A stretch of DNA of 15,835 bases from Candidatus Zixiibacteriota bacterium (GTDB lineage Bacteria > Zixibacteria > MSB-5A5 > GN15 > FEB-12), in NCBI GenBank assembly GCA_016213305.1, contig JACRAV010000169.1, positions 1-15,835 on the forward strand, read 5' to 3'. This document shows, in pieces, positions 4,716 to 12,706 of the stretch. The notes under the pieces were generated by a model. That model worked only from the letters and a program-made list of their open reading frames with translations. It did not search any database and was not told where the DNA came from. Position 1 is the first letter of the stretch. The number at the start of each line of letters is the position of its first letter. The translations under genes were made by a program, and so were the position numbers.

Positions 4716-6713
4716 ATGAAGCGATATCAATATATTCTCACGATTCTGATTCTGGCATGCGGTGTTGGTCTTCCCGGATCGATATCTGCACAAACGGATA
4801 ATGAAACCTGTCTGGGGTGTCATAACGACGCCACGCTCAAGGGGCTGGCTGGTGACGGCACCGAGCTGTCGATGTTTGTCACCAAGGGGATGATTGACTC
4901 CTCAATGCACGTCGGAATGAACTGCGTCGATTGCCACACGGATCTGACCGGAACCAAGGATTACCCGCATGCCGAACAGTTGAAACCGGTGAACTGCGGG
5001 AATTGCCACGATGATGTGGTGAAGATTTATGATGAGTCGGCCCACGGGGCCGCGATAGCGAAAAATCCCAAGGCCCCAACTTGCGCCTCCTGTCATGACA
5101 AGCACAAGATTCTTTCGCACATAAATCCCGAGGCGACCACCTCGGCCAACAAACTGCCCTATACCTGTTCGTCCTGTCACCATGCGCTGGTGCTGAAGCA
5201 GGACCCGGATGTCCGGATCGCCGATTCGTTCGATCGGTACATGCGCGGCGTACACGCCGAAGGAGTACGCAAGGGAATCGGATCGGCGGCGTCATGCAAC
5301 GACTGTCACGGGATGCACGACCTTAAGAAGGCCTCGGACCCGATCTCGACCGTCAACAAAATGAACATTCCTAAGACCTGCGCCAAATGCCATAACGACA
5401 TTTTCATTCAATATAGCCGCGGGGTGCACGGGAAAGCCCTGGCGGCGGGCCTTCTCGATGCCCCCAATTGCACCGACTGTCACGGCGAGCACGATATTCG
5501 GCAGATTGCCGATCCCACCTCGCCGGTCAACGCCTCCAACCTGTCGGACTATGTGTGCGCCAAATGCCACAACGATCCGCGTATCAATGAGAAATTCGGG
5601 CTGGCAAAAGGCCAATTTACAACGTATCAGGACTCTTACCATGGTCTGGCGGTCAGGGGAGGATCGATCAAGGCGGCGACCTGCGCTTCTTGTCACCGGG
5701 CGCATGACATATTGCCGAAGTCCAATGCGGCTTCGTCGATCCATCCCGATAACCTGACCGTGACCTGTATGCGCTGTCACCCGATGGCGAACGCCGAATT
5801 TGCGGCCTCGTATTCTCACAGCGCCGCCGAAGCCGAGTTTGGCACGCTCGACAGCTGGGTCCGCGGTATCTATATTTTCGCCATCATTCTGATCATCGGT
5901 TCCATGCTGGCCCACAACATGATCATCCTGTCGCGTTTCATTATAGAAAAACACCGGCAGAACAAGCTAGAGCCGACCGTGGAGCGGTTCTCGGGCGGCA
6001 TGGTCTTCCAGCATCTGATGGTCACCGCCGCGTTTATCGTGCTGGTCGTCACGGGCTTTGCCCTCAAATACCCCGACCAGTGGTGGGCCAAGATTCTCAG
6101 CGTATTGGGCCTTCAAGAGGAAACGCGCGGCGTGGTGCACCGGATCGGCGCCATCCTGCTCACCTATATTTCGCTCCATCACGCTTTCTTTCTATTATTC
6201 ACCAAACGTGGGAAGATCGAACTGAAAGCGCTCATGCCTGCCCGCAAGGACCTGAGCGATGTCTTCGGCAATATCAATTATTATCTGGGCCGGAGCGAAC
6301 AGCGCCCCAAGTTCGATCGATACGACTACACGGAAAAGGCAGAATACTGGGCGCTGGTGTGGGGCACATTCGTGATGGCGGCCACCGGCGCGATTCTCTG
6401 GTTCCCGACCTTCTTCACATCATGGCTTCCGGCCTGGGTTGTAAAGATCTCCGAAACCATTCACCTCTATGAGGCCTGGCTGGCCACCCTGGCGATCGGC
6501 GTATTCCACTTCTTCTTTGTCATATTCCACCCGGATCAATACCCGATGTCGCTGACGTGGATTACGGGTCGGATGACGGTCGAGTCCTGCAAACATCACC
6601 ATCCCGCCTGGTACGAGCGCATCCTCGCCGAACAGGATGGAAGGACCGAGTCCGAGGAACAGCAAACCGGAGCATCAAAGGAAGAAAAAGCGCAGTCGCG
6701 CCGAAGCGTGTGA
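4716..6713 (+). CDS. eleven-heme cytochrome c fused to a membrane cytochrome b domain (CbcL-like)
   Basis: A 665-residue exported electron-transfer protein. Residues 1-26 are a signal peptide ending SISAQ. Eleven CXXCH heme sites follow, starting at residues 32, 70, 94, 123, 151, 194, 222, 252, 281, 323 and 351. Eleven further histidines at repeat-equivalent places (65, 85, 110, 130, 180, 201, 238, 259, 309, 330, 368) could be the second ligands, so all hemes may be bis-histidine and low potential. The C-terminal third has about five membrane helices (383-405, 431-451, 475-497, 543-563, 583-604) with candidate heme b ligands His433, His475, His488/489, His583 and His598, as in the cytochrome b subunits of formate dehydrogenase/hydrogenase. 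The same c-plus-b fusion occurs in the Geobacter quinol oxidase CbcL (nine c hemes), so quinol oxidation feeding periplasmic or extracellular acceptors is likely but unproven. GGAAGG precedes the start. The tail is hydrophilic. It lies just after ccmCDEF, which would mature it. Confidence 0.9.
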   Translation: MKRYQYILTILILACGVGLPGSISAQTDNETCLGCHNDATLKGLAGDGTELSMFVTKGMIDSSMHVGMNCVDCHTDLTGTKDYPHAEQLKPVNCGNCHDDVVKIYDESAHGAAIAKNPKAPTCASCHDKHKILSHINPEATTSANKLPYTCSSCHHALVLKQDPDVRIADSFDRYMRGVHAEGVRKGIGSAASCNDCHGMHDLKKASDPISTVNKMNIPKTCAKCHNDIFIQYSRGVHGKALAAGLLDAPNCTDCHGEHDIRQIADPTSPVNASNLSDYVCAKCHNDPRINEKFGLAKGQFTTYQDSYHGLAVRGGSIKAATCASCHRAHDILPKSNAASSIHPDNLTVTCMRCHPMANAEFAASYSHSAAEAEFGTLDSWVRGIYIFAIILIIGSMLAHNMIILSRFIIEKHRQNKLEPTVERFSGGMVFQHLMVTAAFIVLVVTGFALKYPDQWWAKILSVLGLQEETRGVVHRIGAILLTYISLHHAFFLLFTKRGKIELKALMPARKDLSDVFGNINYYLGRSEQRPKFDRYDYTEKAEYWALVWGTFVMAATGAILWFPTFFTSWLPAWVVKISETIHLYEAWLATLAIGVFHFFFVIFHPDQYPMSLTWITGRMTVESCKHHHPAWYERILAEQDGRTESEEQQTGASKEEKAQSRRSV

Positions 6714-6741
6714 CCGCCCCAACAGAGTTGGAACCAAACCA

Positions 6742-6794
6742 CCCCCGACCGCTTATAAGTTGTTTGAATTGTAAGTGGCCGGGGGATTTGCATT
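6742..6794 (+). terminator. probable terminator after the multiheme cytochrome gene
   Basis: The arms at 6742-6755 and 6772-6785 pair over 14 positions with one mismatch and one G-T pair: CCCCCG with CGGGGG at the base and CTTA with TAAG near a 16-base loop. The sequence after it, ATTTGCATT, is only moderately T-rich, so termination may be partial. It lies 28 bases after the cytochrome stop and before the promoter of the ABC operon. Confidence 0.45.
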
Positions 6795-6824
6795 CCGGAC
6801 GACGGACGCCCTCCCGGCTGGAAC

Positions 6825-6853
6825 TTGACAGGAAACCGGCGGAGGTCTATCAT
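6825..6853 (+). promoter_or_regulatory. strong sigma-70 type promoter for the ABC transporter operon
   Basis: TTGACA (6825-6830), exactly 17 bases, then TATCAT (6848-6853). Transcription would start near 6860 and the leader would be about 75 bases. It makes the three downstream genes a transcription unit of their own. Confidence 0.65.
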
Positions 6854-6933
6854 TGGCCCTTCCGGCGATGACTTTTGGGCCGGTGGCCGTGGACGCCGTG
6901 CAGTAACTTGTTTCAGTTATAAGGAATGAGGGT

Positions 6934-7674
6934 ATGATCGAATCGAATTCTCCACCCATGATCGAAGCCAGGGGACTTTCAAAATTCTACGGCTCGTTTG
7001 TGGCCATCAAAGATGTAAGTTTTTCCATCCCTAAGGGGCAGATTGTGGCTTTTCTCGGTCCGAACGGCGCCGGGAAGACCACCACCATGAAGATACTTAC
7101 CGGATTTCTCTCGCCGAGCGAAGGGACCTCATCGATTGCCGGCCTGGATGTTCGCACCGACCGTCTGGAGGCCAGCCGGCACCTGGGGTACCTGCCCGAA
7201 AACGGCCCGCTCTATGACGGCATGACGCCGCTTGAGTTGCTGAGATTCTTCGGCGAGGCCCGCGGAATGGGAGTGGCACAGCTGAATAACCGGATCGACA
7301 GCGTCGTGAACCAGTGTGCTCTTGGGCAGGTTCTTGAAAAGCCGATCGGCAAGCTGTCCCGGGGGTATCGTCAGCGAGTCGGTCTGGCGCAGGCGCTTCT
7401 GCATGATCCGGATGTGCTCATCATGGATGAACCGACAGCTGGCCTTGATCCGAATCAGATCCACGATTTTCGCGAAAATATCAGTCACCTCGGCAAATCC
7501 AAGACCATCCTCATGTCCACCCATTTTCTTCAGGAAGTGACCGCCGTCGCTCAGCGGGTGCTGGTCATTAACGACGGCTCCATGGTCTTCGACGGCGCGC
7601 CGGCCGATCTGGTCCGCAACGGCAGTCTGGAACAGGAGTTCCATCGTCTCACCGGCCGGGGGGTGGACGCATGA
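6934..7674 (+). CDS. ABC transporter ATP-binding protein, GldA-like
   Basis: A 246-residue cytoplasmic ATPase that would power the permease encoded next. Walker A is GPNGAGKTT at residues 42-50, the signature is LSRGYRQR at 141-148, Walker B with catalytic Glu is VLIMDEP at 161-167, and the H-loop is His197 in STHF. At the Q-loop it has the YLPEN form, with Glu in place of Gln, typical of the GldA and ABC-2 type subfamily. The ATG at 6934 is favoured over an in-frame ATG at 6958 because AAGGA lies 8 bases upstream of it. Its stop overlaps the next start (ATGA). GldA is named from Flavobacterium gliding, but homologues with GldF/GldG-like partners occur widely in non-gliding bacteria, where the substrate is unknown. 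Both arms of the ATPase are intact. Confidence 0.92.
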   Translation: MIESNSPPMIEARGLSKFYGSFVAIKDVSFSIPKGQIVAFLGPNGAGKTTTMKILTGFLSPSEGTSSIAGLDVRTDRLEASRHLGYLPENGPLYDGMTPLELLRFFGEARGMGVAQLNNRIDSVVNQCALGQVLEKPIGKLSRGYRQRVGLAQALLHDPDVLIMDEPTAGLDPNQIHDFRENISHLGKSKTILMSTHFLQEVTAVAQRVLVINDGSMVFDGAPADLVRNGSLEQEFHRLTGRGVDA

Positions 7675-10355
7675 AGATCAATTGGAAGACTATCGGAGCG
7701 ATTTTCCGTCGCGATCTGCGGGCGTATTTCAGCGCCCCAACCGGGTACGTGTTCATCACGCTCTTCATCTTTTTGAGCGCCGCCGCCGCCTTTTGGCAAC
7801 AGGGGTTCTTTGCCAACAATCTGGCCAATTTGAATGAATTGAACGACGTCTTTCCGTTTCTTCTGCTGTTCTTCATCCCGGCACTCACCATGAGCATCTG
7901 GTCGGAGGAACGGCGGCGCGGCACCGACGAACTGTTGTTCACTCTCCCGGCCACCGACCTCGAAATCGTGCTGGGCAAATATAGCGCCGCACTGGGCATT
8001 TACACCGTGTCCTTGTTGCTGTCGCTCAGCCATGTGGTGGTGCTGTTCTGGCTGGGGCGGCCCGATCTCGGCCTGATGTTCGGCAATTACATCGGATTCT
8101 GGTTGATCGGCGCGGGGCTCTTATCGGTGGGCATGCTGGCCTCACTCCTGACGGCCAACGCCACCGTCGCCTTCGTTCTCGGCGCAGTATTCTGTTCGCT
8201 CTTTGTGTTTGTGCAACCCGGAAGCTTCGTCTGGAGCGAGAATATACAGCGGTTTCTGTCCCCGCTCGGAGTGTTCGAGTATTTCGGCCAGTTCGCCCGG
8301 GGCATTATTAGTCTGACCGGCCTGCTGTACTTTGTATCGATGGTGGCCGTGATGGTGTATCTGAACGTCATGATCGTTGGCCGCCGCCACTGGCCGGTGG
8401 CCGCCGATGGATACAAATACTGGGTGCATCAGGCGATTCGGGCGGTCGCGATCTTCATCGCCGTTGTCAGCATCAATATCATTGTTCACCGGGTGAGTTT
8501 CCGTATCGACACCACCGCGGAACGGCTACATTCGTTATCGTCCCAGACCCGGCGCATTCTGCGCGAGATTCCCGACGATCGCCCGGTGCTTGCTCAGGCG
8601 TACATCAGCCCGGAAGTACCCGGAGAGTACACGGAAACGCGGGCCAATCTGCTTGGGATGCTCGAAGAAATATCGTCGGCTTCCGGCGGCAAAGTGCAGG
8701 TATTGATTAATAACACCCTGCCGTTCACGCAGGAAGCCCGTGACGCTCGCGACAAGTTCGGTATCGTTCCCCGCGACGTCGTCTCGACAGAAAGCTCGAA
8801 CCTTCGGACCTCACAGATATTTCTCGGCATCGCCTTCACCAGCGGATCGGGCGAGCAGGTGGTGCCGTTCTTCGACCGGGGTCTGCCGGTCGAGTACGAG
8901 CTGGTGCGAAGTGTCGGAGTGGTGGCCAATACCACCCGCCGCAAGGTGGGAATTCTTAAGACGCCGGCCAAGGTGTTCGGTGGTTTTGATTTTCAGGCGA
9001 TGAGTTCGCTTCCCCCCTGGTCGATTGTCGAAGAGTTGAAAAATCAGTATGAAGTAGTCGAAGTCTCCGCCGAACAGCCGATCACCGAGCAGGTGGACGG
9101 TCTGCTGGCTGTGCTACCGTCGGCGTTGACGCAAGCCGAGATGGACAACCTGCGCGACTACATGCTGGCCGGTCATCCGACCCTCTTGCTGGACGACCCG
9201 TTACCGATGGTCAACCCGGCCCTGTCCCCGTCGCTACCTTCTGAAGCGCAGTCAAATCCGTTCATGCAGTCGCAACAGCAGGAGGTCAAACCGAAAGGCA
9301 ATATCTCGGGCCTGATGACGGCCATTGGAGTGAACTTCAACCAGACTCAGATGACCTGGGACCAGTATAATCCCCACCCTGATCTGGCACAGCTTCCGCC
9401 GGAAATTATCTTCGTAGGCGAGGGGAATCAAAGTTCCGAGGCCTTCGATAAGAACTTCAAGGGTACGGCCGGTCTTCAGGAACTGGTCGCCTTATATCCC
9501 GGATACGTGTATGCGGCGCAGGGGAGCCCCTTCACCTTTGAACCGTTGCTCCGGACCGGGCGGCAATCGGGACTTTTGCCCTGGAGCCAGCTTATTCAGC
9601 GCAGTTTCTTTGGTATGAGCATGAATCGCAATCCCCGACGACAGCCGACCGGTGAATCGTACATTCTGGCGGCCCGCGTGTCAGGGACGGCCCCGGCGGA
9701 TACCTCGGCAAATTCCAACACCACTCACGTGCTGTCACCGAAGCAACTGAACGCCATAGTTGTCGCCGATATTGATATGATCTCCGAGCAGTTCTTCAAG
9801 CTCAGAGAACGGGGCATGGAGAACTTCAATTTCGACAACGTCACCTTTGTTCTGAACTGTATGGACATGCTTGTTGGGGACTCATCGTTCATTGATCTTC
9901 GCAAGAAGCGGGTCCGCCACCGGACTCTCGAAACGGTAGAAAACAAGACGCGGGGTTTTGTCGAGAAGCGGATGAGTGACGAAAAGGATGCCGAAGCCGA
10001 AGCCGCTACGGCGCTGGCCGACGCCCAATCGCGGCTGAATGAAAAAGTGGAAGAAGTGCGTAGTCGACAGGACCTTGATGCCCAGACCAAACAGATTATG
10101 GTTCAAAATCTGCAAGAGGTGGAAAACCGCCGGCTTGAAGTGGCCAAGGCGAATATCGAGGCCAACAAATCGGCCGCGATTTCCCGAAGCAAGGAAGCCA
10201 CCGAGGAAGCGATTGCCGGGATACAGAGCCGGATCAAGACGCTGGCCATACTGCTTCCGCCGATTCCGGTGTTCACCGCCGGAGTGTTGATCTTTGTGCG
10301 CCGACGAAAACGCGAACGTGAAGGCGCGGCCGCCGCCCGTCGATTGAGGAGTTGA
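7671..10355 (+). CDS. fused ABC-2 permease and GldG-like auxiliary protein
   Basis: An 894-residue fusion. Residues 1-240 are an ABC-2 type permease with six hydrophobic segments and the family hallmark SEERRRGTDELLFTLPATD near residues 78-96, matching GldF. Another membrane helix (about 255-273) leads into a large external GldG-like domain (PF09822 type): RLHSLSSQTRRILREI, YELVRSVGVV, TTRRKVGILK and AIVVADIDMISEQFF are typical. A charged coiled-coil-like region (about 768-855) ends in a last membrane helix (about 858-876) and a basic cytoplasmic tail. A Gln-rich, low-complexity linker lies near 517-540. In Flavobacterium the two parts are separate genes; the fusion keeps permease and auxiliary subunit at 1:1. 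Coupled by ATGA overlap to the ATPase. Substrate unknown. Confidence 0.88.
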   Translation: MKINWKTIGAIFRRDLRAYFSAPTGYVFITLFIFLSAAAAFWQQGFFANNLANLNELNDVFPFLLLFFIPALTMSIWSEERRRGTDELLFTLPATDLEIVLGKYSAALGIYTVSLLLSLSHVVVLFWLGRPDLGLMFGNYIGFWLIGAGLLSVGMLASLLTANATVAFVLGAVFCSLFVFVQPGSFVWSENIQRFLSPLGVFEYFGQFARGIISLTGLLYFVSMVAVMVYLNVMIVGRRHWPVAADGYKYWVHQAIRAVAIFIAVVSINIIVHRVSFRIDTTAERLHSLSSQTRRILREIPDDRPVLAQAYISPEVPGEYTETRANLLGMLEEISSASGGKVQVLINNTLPFTQEARDARDKFGIVPRDVVSTESSNLRTSQIFLGIAFTSGSGEQVVPFFDRGLPVEYELVRSVGVVANTTRRKVGILKTPAKVFGGFDFQAMSSLPPWSIVEELKNQYEVVEVSAEQPITEQVDGLLAVLPSALTQAEMDNLRDYMLAGHPTLLLDDPLPMVNPALSPSLPSEAQSNPFMQSQQQEVKPKGNISGLMTAIGVNFNQTQMTWDQYNPHPDLAQLPPEIIFVGEGNQSSEAFDKNFKGTAGLQELVALYPGYVYAAQGSPFTFEPLLRTGRQSGLLPWSQLIQRSFFGMSMNRNPRRQPTGESYILAARVSGTAPADTSANSNTTHVLSPKQLNAIVVADIDMISEQFFKLRERGMENFNFDNVTFVLNCMDMLVGDSSFIDLRKKRVRHRTLETVENKTRGFVEKRMSDEKDAEAEAATALADAQSRLNEKVEEVRSRQDLDAQTKQIMVQNLQEVENRRLEVAKANIEANKSAAISRSKEATEEAIAGIQSRIKTLAILLPPIPVFTAGVLIFVRRRKREREGAAAARRLRS

Positions 10356-10360
10356 TTCAG

Positions 10361-11710
10361 ATGAGCGAAACCAGAAGAACCATATACTATACTGCGGCCG
10401 CGCTGGCGCTGGTGATTCTCGCCTGGCTGGCCTCGCCCCGCCGCTACACCCCAGAAGCGTTTCTTGACCAGGGGAAGACGTTCTTTCCCGAATTCACCGA
10501 TCCGAATATTGCAACCGCGATGGAAGTGATCGACTGGGATGAAACAACCGGTCGAGCACGGCCGTTCAAGGTTCAGTTTAAGAATGGCCGGTGGACTATT
10601 CCGTCGCACCATGACTACCCTGCCGACGGCAAAGACCGTCTGGCCAAAACCGCCGCCGGAGTGATCGACCTGAAAAAAGACGACTTCCGCACGGACAATG
10701 TCGCCGAGTATGTCGCCTGCGGCGTGATCGATCCGCTGGACGAAGCCACAGCCGGTTCGGCCGGGCGCGGTCAGCGCATCACCATCCGCGGCGGCAACGA
10801 TCAGGCGCTGGCCGATTTCATCATCGGCAAATTTGTGCCCGGAAAGGCCGAGTATCGGTTTGTCCGCGTCCCCGACCAGAAGCGGGTGTATGCGGTCAAA
10901 ATGAACCTCGAAATCTCGACCCGGTTCGAAGACTGGATCGATCGTGATCTCTTGCAGATGACCAAAGACCAGATCGCTAAGATCATCCGCCGTGACTACT
11001 CCATCAATGAGCGAACCGGCACGGTCGATCAGCGGGATAACGTCGTGATCAGCCAGAAGGACGGCAAATGGCTGATCGGCGGGGCCACCGCCCCGGACTC
11101 TACGGCGATGCAAAATCTGCTCACAGCTATTGACCAGCTATCGATCGAGGGGGTTCGCCGCAAACCGGAAGGACTGTCGGCTTCGCTGAGGCAGACCGGT
11201 AGCGGTTCGCTGACCCAGGCTGATGTGCTGTCTTTGCAAAGCAAAGGGTTCTACATCACCCGAGACGGCCAGTTGTTGTCAAACGAGGGCGAAATGCAGG
11301 TGCAGAGCAAGGATGGCATCACCTACACGCTTCGTTTCGGGGAAGTTTTGCACGGTTCCGGCTTGATGATCACCTCGGGCGAGGGAGAGGAGGACGCCGC
11401 CAAGTCAGGCGCCGCCGCCAGCCGGTACCTCTTCCTGACCTGCGATTTCGACCCGAAGTTCTTCCCGGAACCGAAGAATGCCCCGAATACCGGTTTCCAG
11501 GGAAAAGCAGACTCGCTTCTGACTGAAGCCGAGAAAGAGAGCAAGCGAATCTGGGCCGAACACAATCAGTGGAAAGAGAGGGTCGATCGTTCCTCAAAGC
11601 TGGCCCAGGATCTCAATCGTCGGTTTGCCGACTGGTACTATGTAATTTCATCGGACTCCTTCGAGAAGCTTCACGTAAAGAGGTCAGACCTGGCCAAGAA
11701 GAAGGGCTGA
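10361..11710 (+). CDS. DUF4340 domain protein of the Gld-type ABC operon
   Basis: A 449-residue protein with one N-terminal membrane helix (about residues 7-24, YTAAALALVILAWLA) followed by a large soluble, presumably periplasmic region. Patterns such as VQFKNGRWTIPSHHDYPADGKD and a later VVISQKDGKWLIGG are the repeated 'W-x-I … P-A-D' units of DUF4340 proteins, which regularly follow GldG-like genes; function is unknown. A TTG at 10352 in the same frame overlaps the upstream stop, but GAGGAG at 10346-10351 would then touch the start; at ATG 10361 the spacing is 9 bases, so 10361 is chosen. The C-terminal quarter is rich in Lys and Glu. It is the last gene before the terminator at 11741. Confidence 0.85.
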   Translation: MSETRRTIYYTAAALALVILAWLASPRRYTPEAFLDQGKTFFPEFTDPNIATAMEVIDWDETTGRARPFKVQFKNGRWTIPSHHDYPADGKDRLAKTAAGVIDLKKDDFRTDNVAEYVACGVIDPLDEATAGSAGRGQRITIRGGNDQALADFIIGKFVPGKAEYRFVRVPDQKRVYAVKMNLEISTRFEDWIDRDLLQMTKDQIAKIIRRDYSINERTGTVDQRDNVVISQKDGKWLIGGATAPDSTAMQNLLTAIDQLSIEGVRRKPEGLSASLRQTGSGSLTQADVLSLQSKGFYITRDGQLLSNEGEMQVQSKDGITYTLRFGEVLHGSGLMITSGEGEEDAAKSGAAASRYLFLTCDFDPKFFPEPKNAPNTGFQGKADSLLTEAEKESKRIWAEHNQWKERVDRSSKLAQDLNRRFADWYYVISSDSFEKLHVKRSDLAKKKG

Positions 11711-11740
11711 CCAAAGCTATAGTTTGATGCTCCCGCAACT

Positions 11741-11776
11741 GACCGCCAGGCGCATTTGCCCTGGCGGTCTTTCTTT
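11741..11776 (+). terminator. rho-independent terminator of the ABC operon
   Basis: A perfect 10-bp GC-rich stem, GACCGCCAGG (11741-11750) with CCTGGCGGTC (11760-11769), a 9-base loop, then TTTCTTT. It lies 30 bases after the DUF4340 stop. The same hairpin faces the end of the minus-strand dockerin gene but lacks a T-run in that direction, so it works mainly for the plus strand. Confidence 0.9.
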
Positions 11777-11816
11777 AAATAGAGGATAGTGGCGAGTAAA
11801 GTCGGTAGACGCCCGC

Positions 11817-12590
11817 CTAAGACGTAAACGGCAGACAAGTGGGCGTGGGGCCGCCCAGGAACAGAAACGATATCAGGGCCGTCAGGTCGGAGATATCGAT
11901 GCTGTTTCCCGGTGAATTATCGACATTGGCCATCCCGAGACCGGCCGGGCGCGTGAAGGAGATGAACAGGAAGTCGATCAACGCGGTGAGATCGGAAATA
12001 TCCACCCCGCCATCAGCCGAACCATCAACATTTCCGCACACACTCCTGGCCGGTAACACCGTGATCACGGATGATTTGTATCGTGGCGCAAATCCGACAC
12101 CGGTCAGGGTGGTGTCCCACGGAATCAGCACAAAGTCTCCCCCAGGTGGCAGAAAGCCGCTGTCAATGGTCATCTTCCCGAGATGCGTGCCAGTCATATA
12201 CAGGGCAACAATGGCATCATTGCCCGGGACCAGTTTCGAGGCGCTCGAACCGGCCCAAAACGCGCTGACCACGGTGGTGTCAGGGGAAAGGCCGTTATAT
12301 TCACGGCGGCCCGACAGGCGAAGATTGAGCACCAAGGGCGAACTCATACGTCCGATATAGACGATGGAATCGCACCGGGCAAAGCCGCTGTCCACCGTTC
12401 GAGAGATAAGGCCCAGATTGATCACCGCGATCAGATTGTCATTGACCACCGCCATAGTGACGGGAAACGACTTTCCCACATACAGCGCGCCGGGATTGAT
12501 TCGAACAGAGTCGGGTTTGCCCAGGTCCTGCGCAACGGCGGGGACCCCGACCAGCAGTAGCACCGGAATAATCAGCCATGTCCGTAACGT
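11817..12590 (-). CDS. secreted dockerin-repeat protein, probable ACG start
   Basis: The mature protein has a ~150-residue beta-rich domain (FPVTMAVVND…, perhaps cohesin-like, which is inference) and a C-terminal pair of calcium-binding dockerin-type repeats. Both repeats contain the identical DISDLTALI (in VDISDLTALIDFLF and IDISDLTALISFLF), bracketed by cysteines in CGNVDG and PTC. Such tails are frequent on secreted proteins of Zixibacteria-like genomes. The first standard start (GTG 12563) would give a signal peptide of only about 12 residues. Reading from ACG at 12590 gives (M)LRTWLIIPVLLLVGVPAVAQ, a complete signal peptide, with AGGAGGT exactly 6 bases upstream. No ATG, GTG or TTG exists in that frame between the ribosome binding site and 12563. 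So either a rare ACG start or a changed ATG is likely. Total 257 residues from ACG. It has its own promoter at 12678-12706. Confidence 0.8.
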   Translation of the reverse strand, partial: TLRTWLIIPVLLLVGVPAVAQDLGKPDSVRINPGALYVGKSFPVTMAVVNDNLIAVINLGLISRTVDSGFARCDSIVYIGRMSSPLVLNLRLSGRREYNGLSPDTTVVSAFWAGSSASKLVPGNDAIVALYMTGTHLGKMTIDSGFLPPGGDFVLIPWDTTLTGVGFAPRYKSSVITVLPARSVCGNVDGSADGGVDISDLTALIDFLFISFTRPAGLGMANVDNSPGNSIDISDLTALISFLFLGGPTPTCLPFTS

Positions 12591-12596
12591 GATAGG

Positions 12597-12603
12597 ACCT
12601 CCT
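12597..12603 (-). promoter_or_regulatory. ribosome binding site that decides the dockerin gene start
   Basis: AGGAGGT on the minus strand, nearly a perfect anti-16S match. It is 6 bases from ACG 12590 but 33 bases from GTG 12563, so the GTG is unlikely to be the true start. Confidence 0.6.
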
Positions 12604-12636
12604 GAAGGCAGATGATAGGTACTTCCTTGTGACTAC

Positions 12637-12661
12637 CGACGTGTTGTGAGGAATCACGTCG
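12637..12661 (-). repeat. perfect inverted repeat in the dockerin gene leader
   Basis: CGACGTG (12637-12643) and CACGTCG (12655-12661) form a perfect 7-bp stem with an 11-base loop within the predicted mRNA leader, between the promoter and the ribosome binding site. No T-run follows. It could be an operator or an RNA hairpin; there is no further evidence. Confidence 0.45.
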
Positions 12662-12677
12662 CACTTCTATCCGATAC

Positions 12678-12706
12678 AAGATATCATTTTCGACGGATTC
12701 TGTCAA
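12678..12706 (-). promoter_or_regulatory. sigma-70 type promoter for the dockerin-repeat gene
   Basis: On the minus strand TTGACA (12706-12701) and TATCTT (12683-12678) are exactly 17 bases apart. Transcription would start near 12671, giving an ~80-base leader. The -35 box lies inside the inverted repeat at 12691-12721. Confidence 0.55.

Noticed and set aside
5292..5954. 220-residue open frame on the minus strand
   Set aside because: Antisense to the multiheme region; the mirrored heme-motif codons explain the lack of stops.
10352..10360. TTG start for the DUF4340 protein
   Set aside because: The Shine-Dalgarno sequence would touch the TTG directly; ATG 10361 has proper spacing of 9 bases.
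10103..11113. 336-residue open frame on the minus strand
   Set aside because: It lies antisense to the end of the GldG-like fusion and the start of the DUF4340 gene, both well supported. Its translation shows no recognisable family pattern, and long antisense frames are expected in GC-rich coding DNA.
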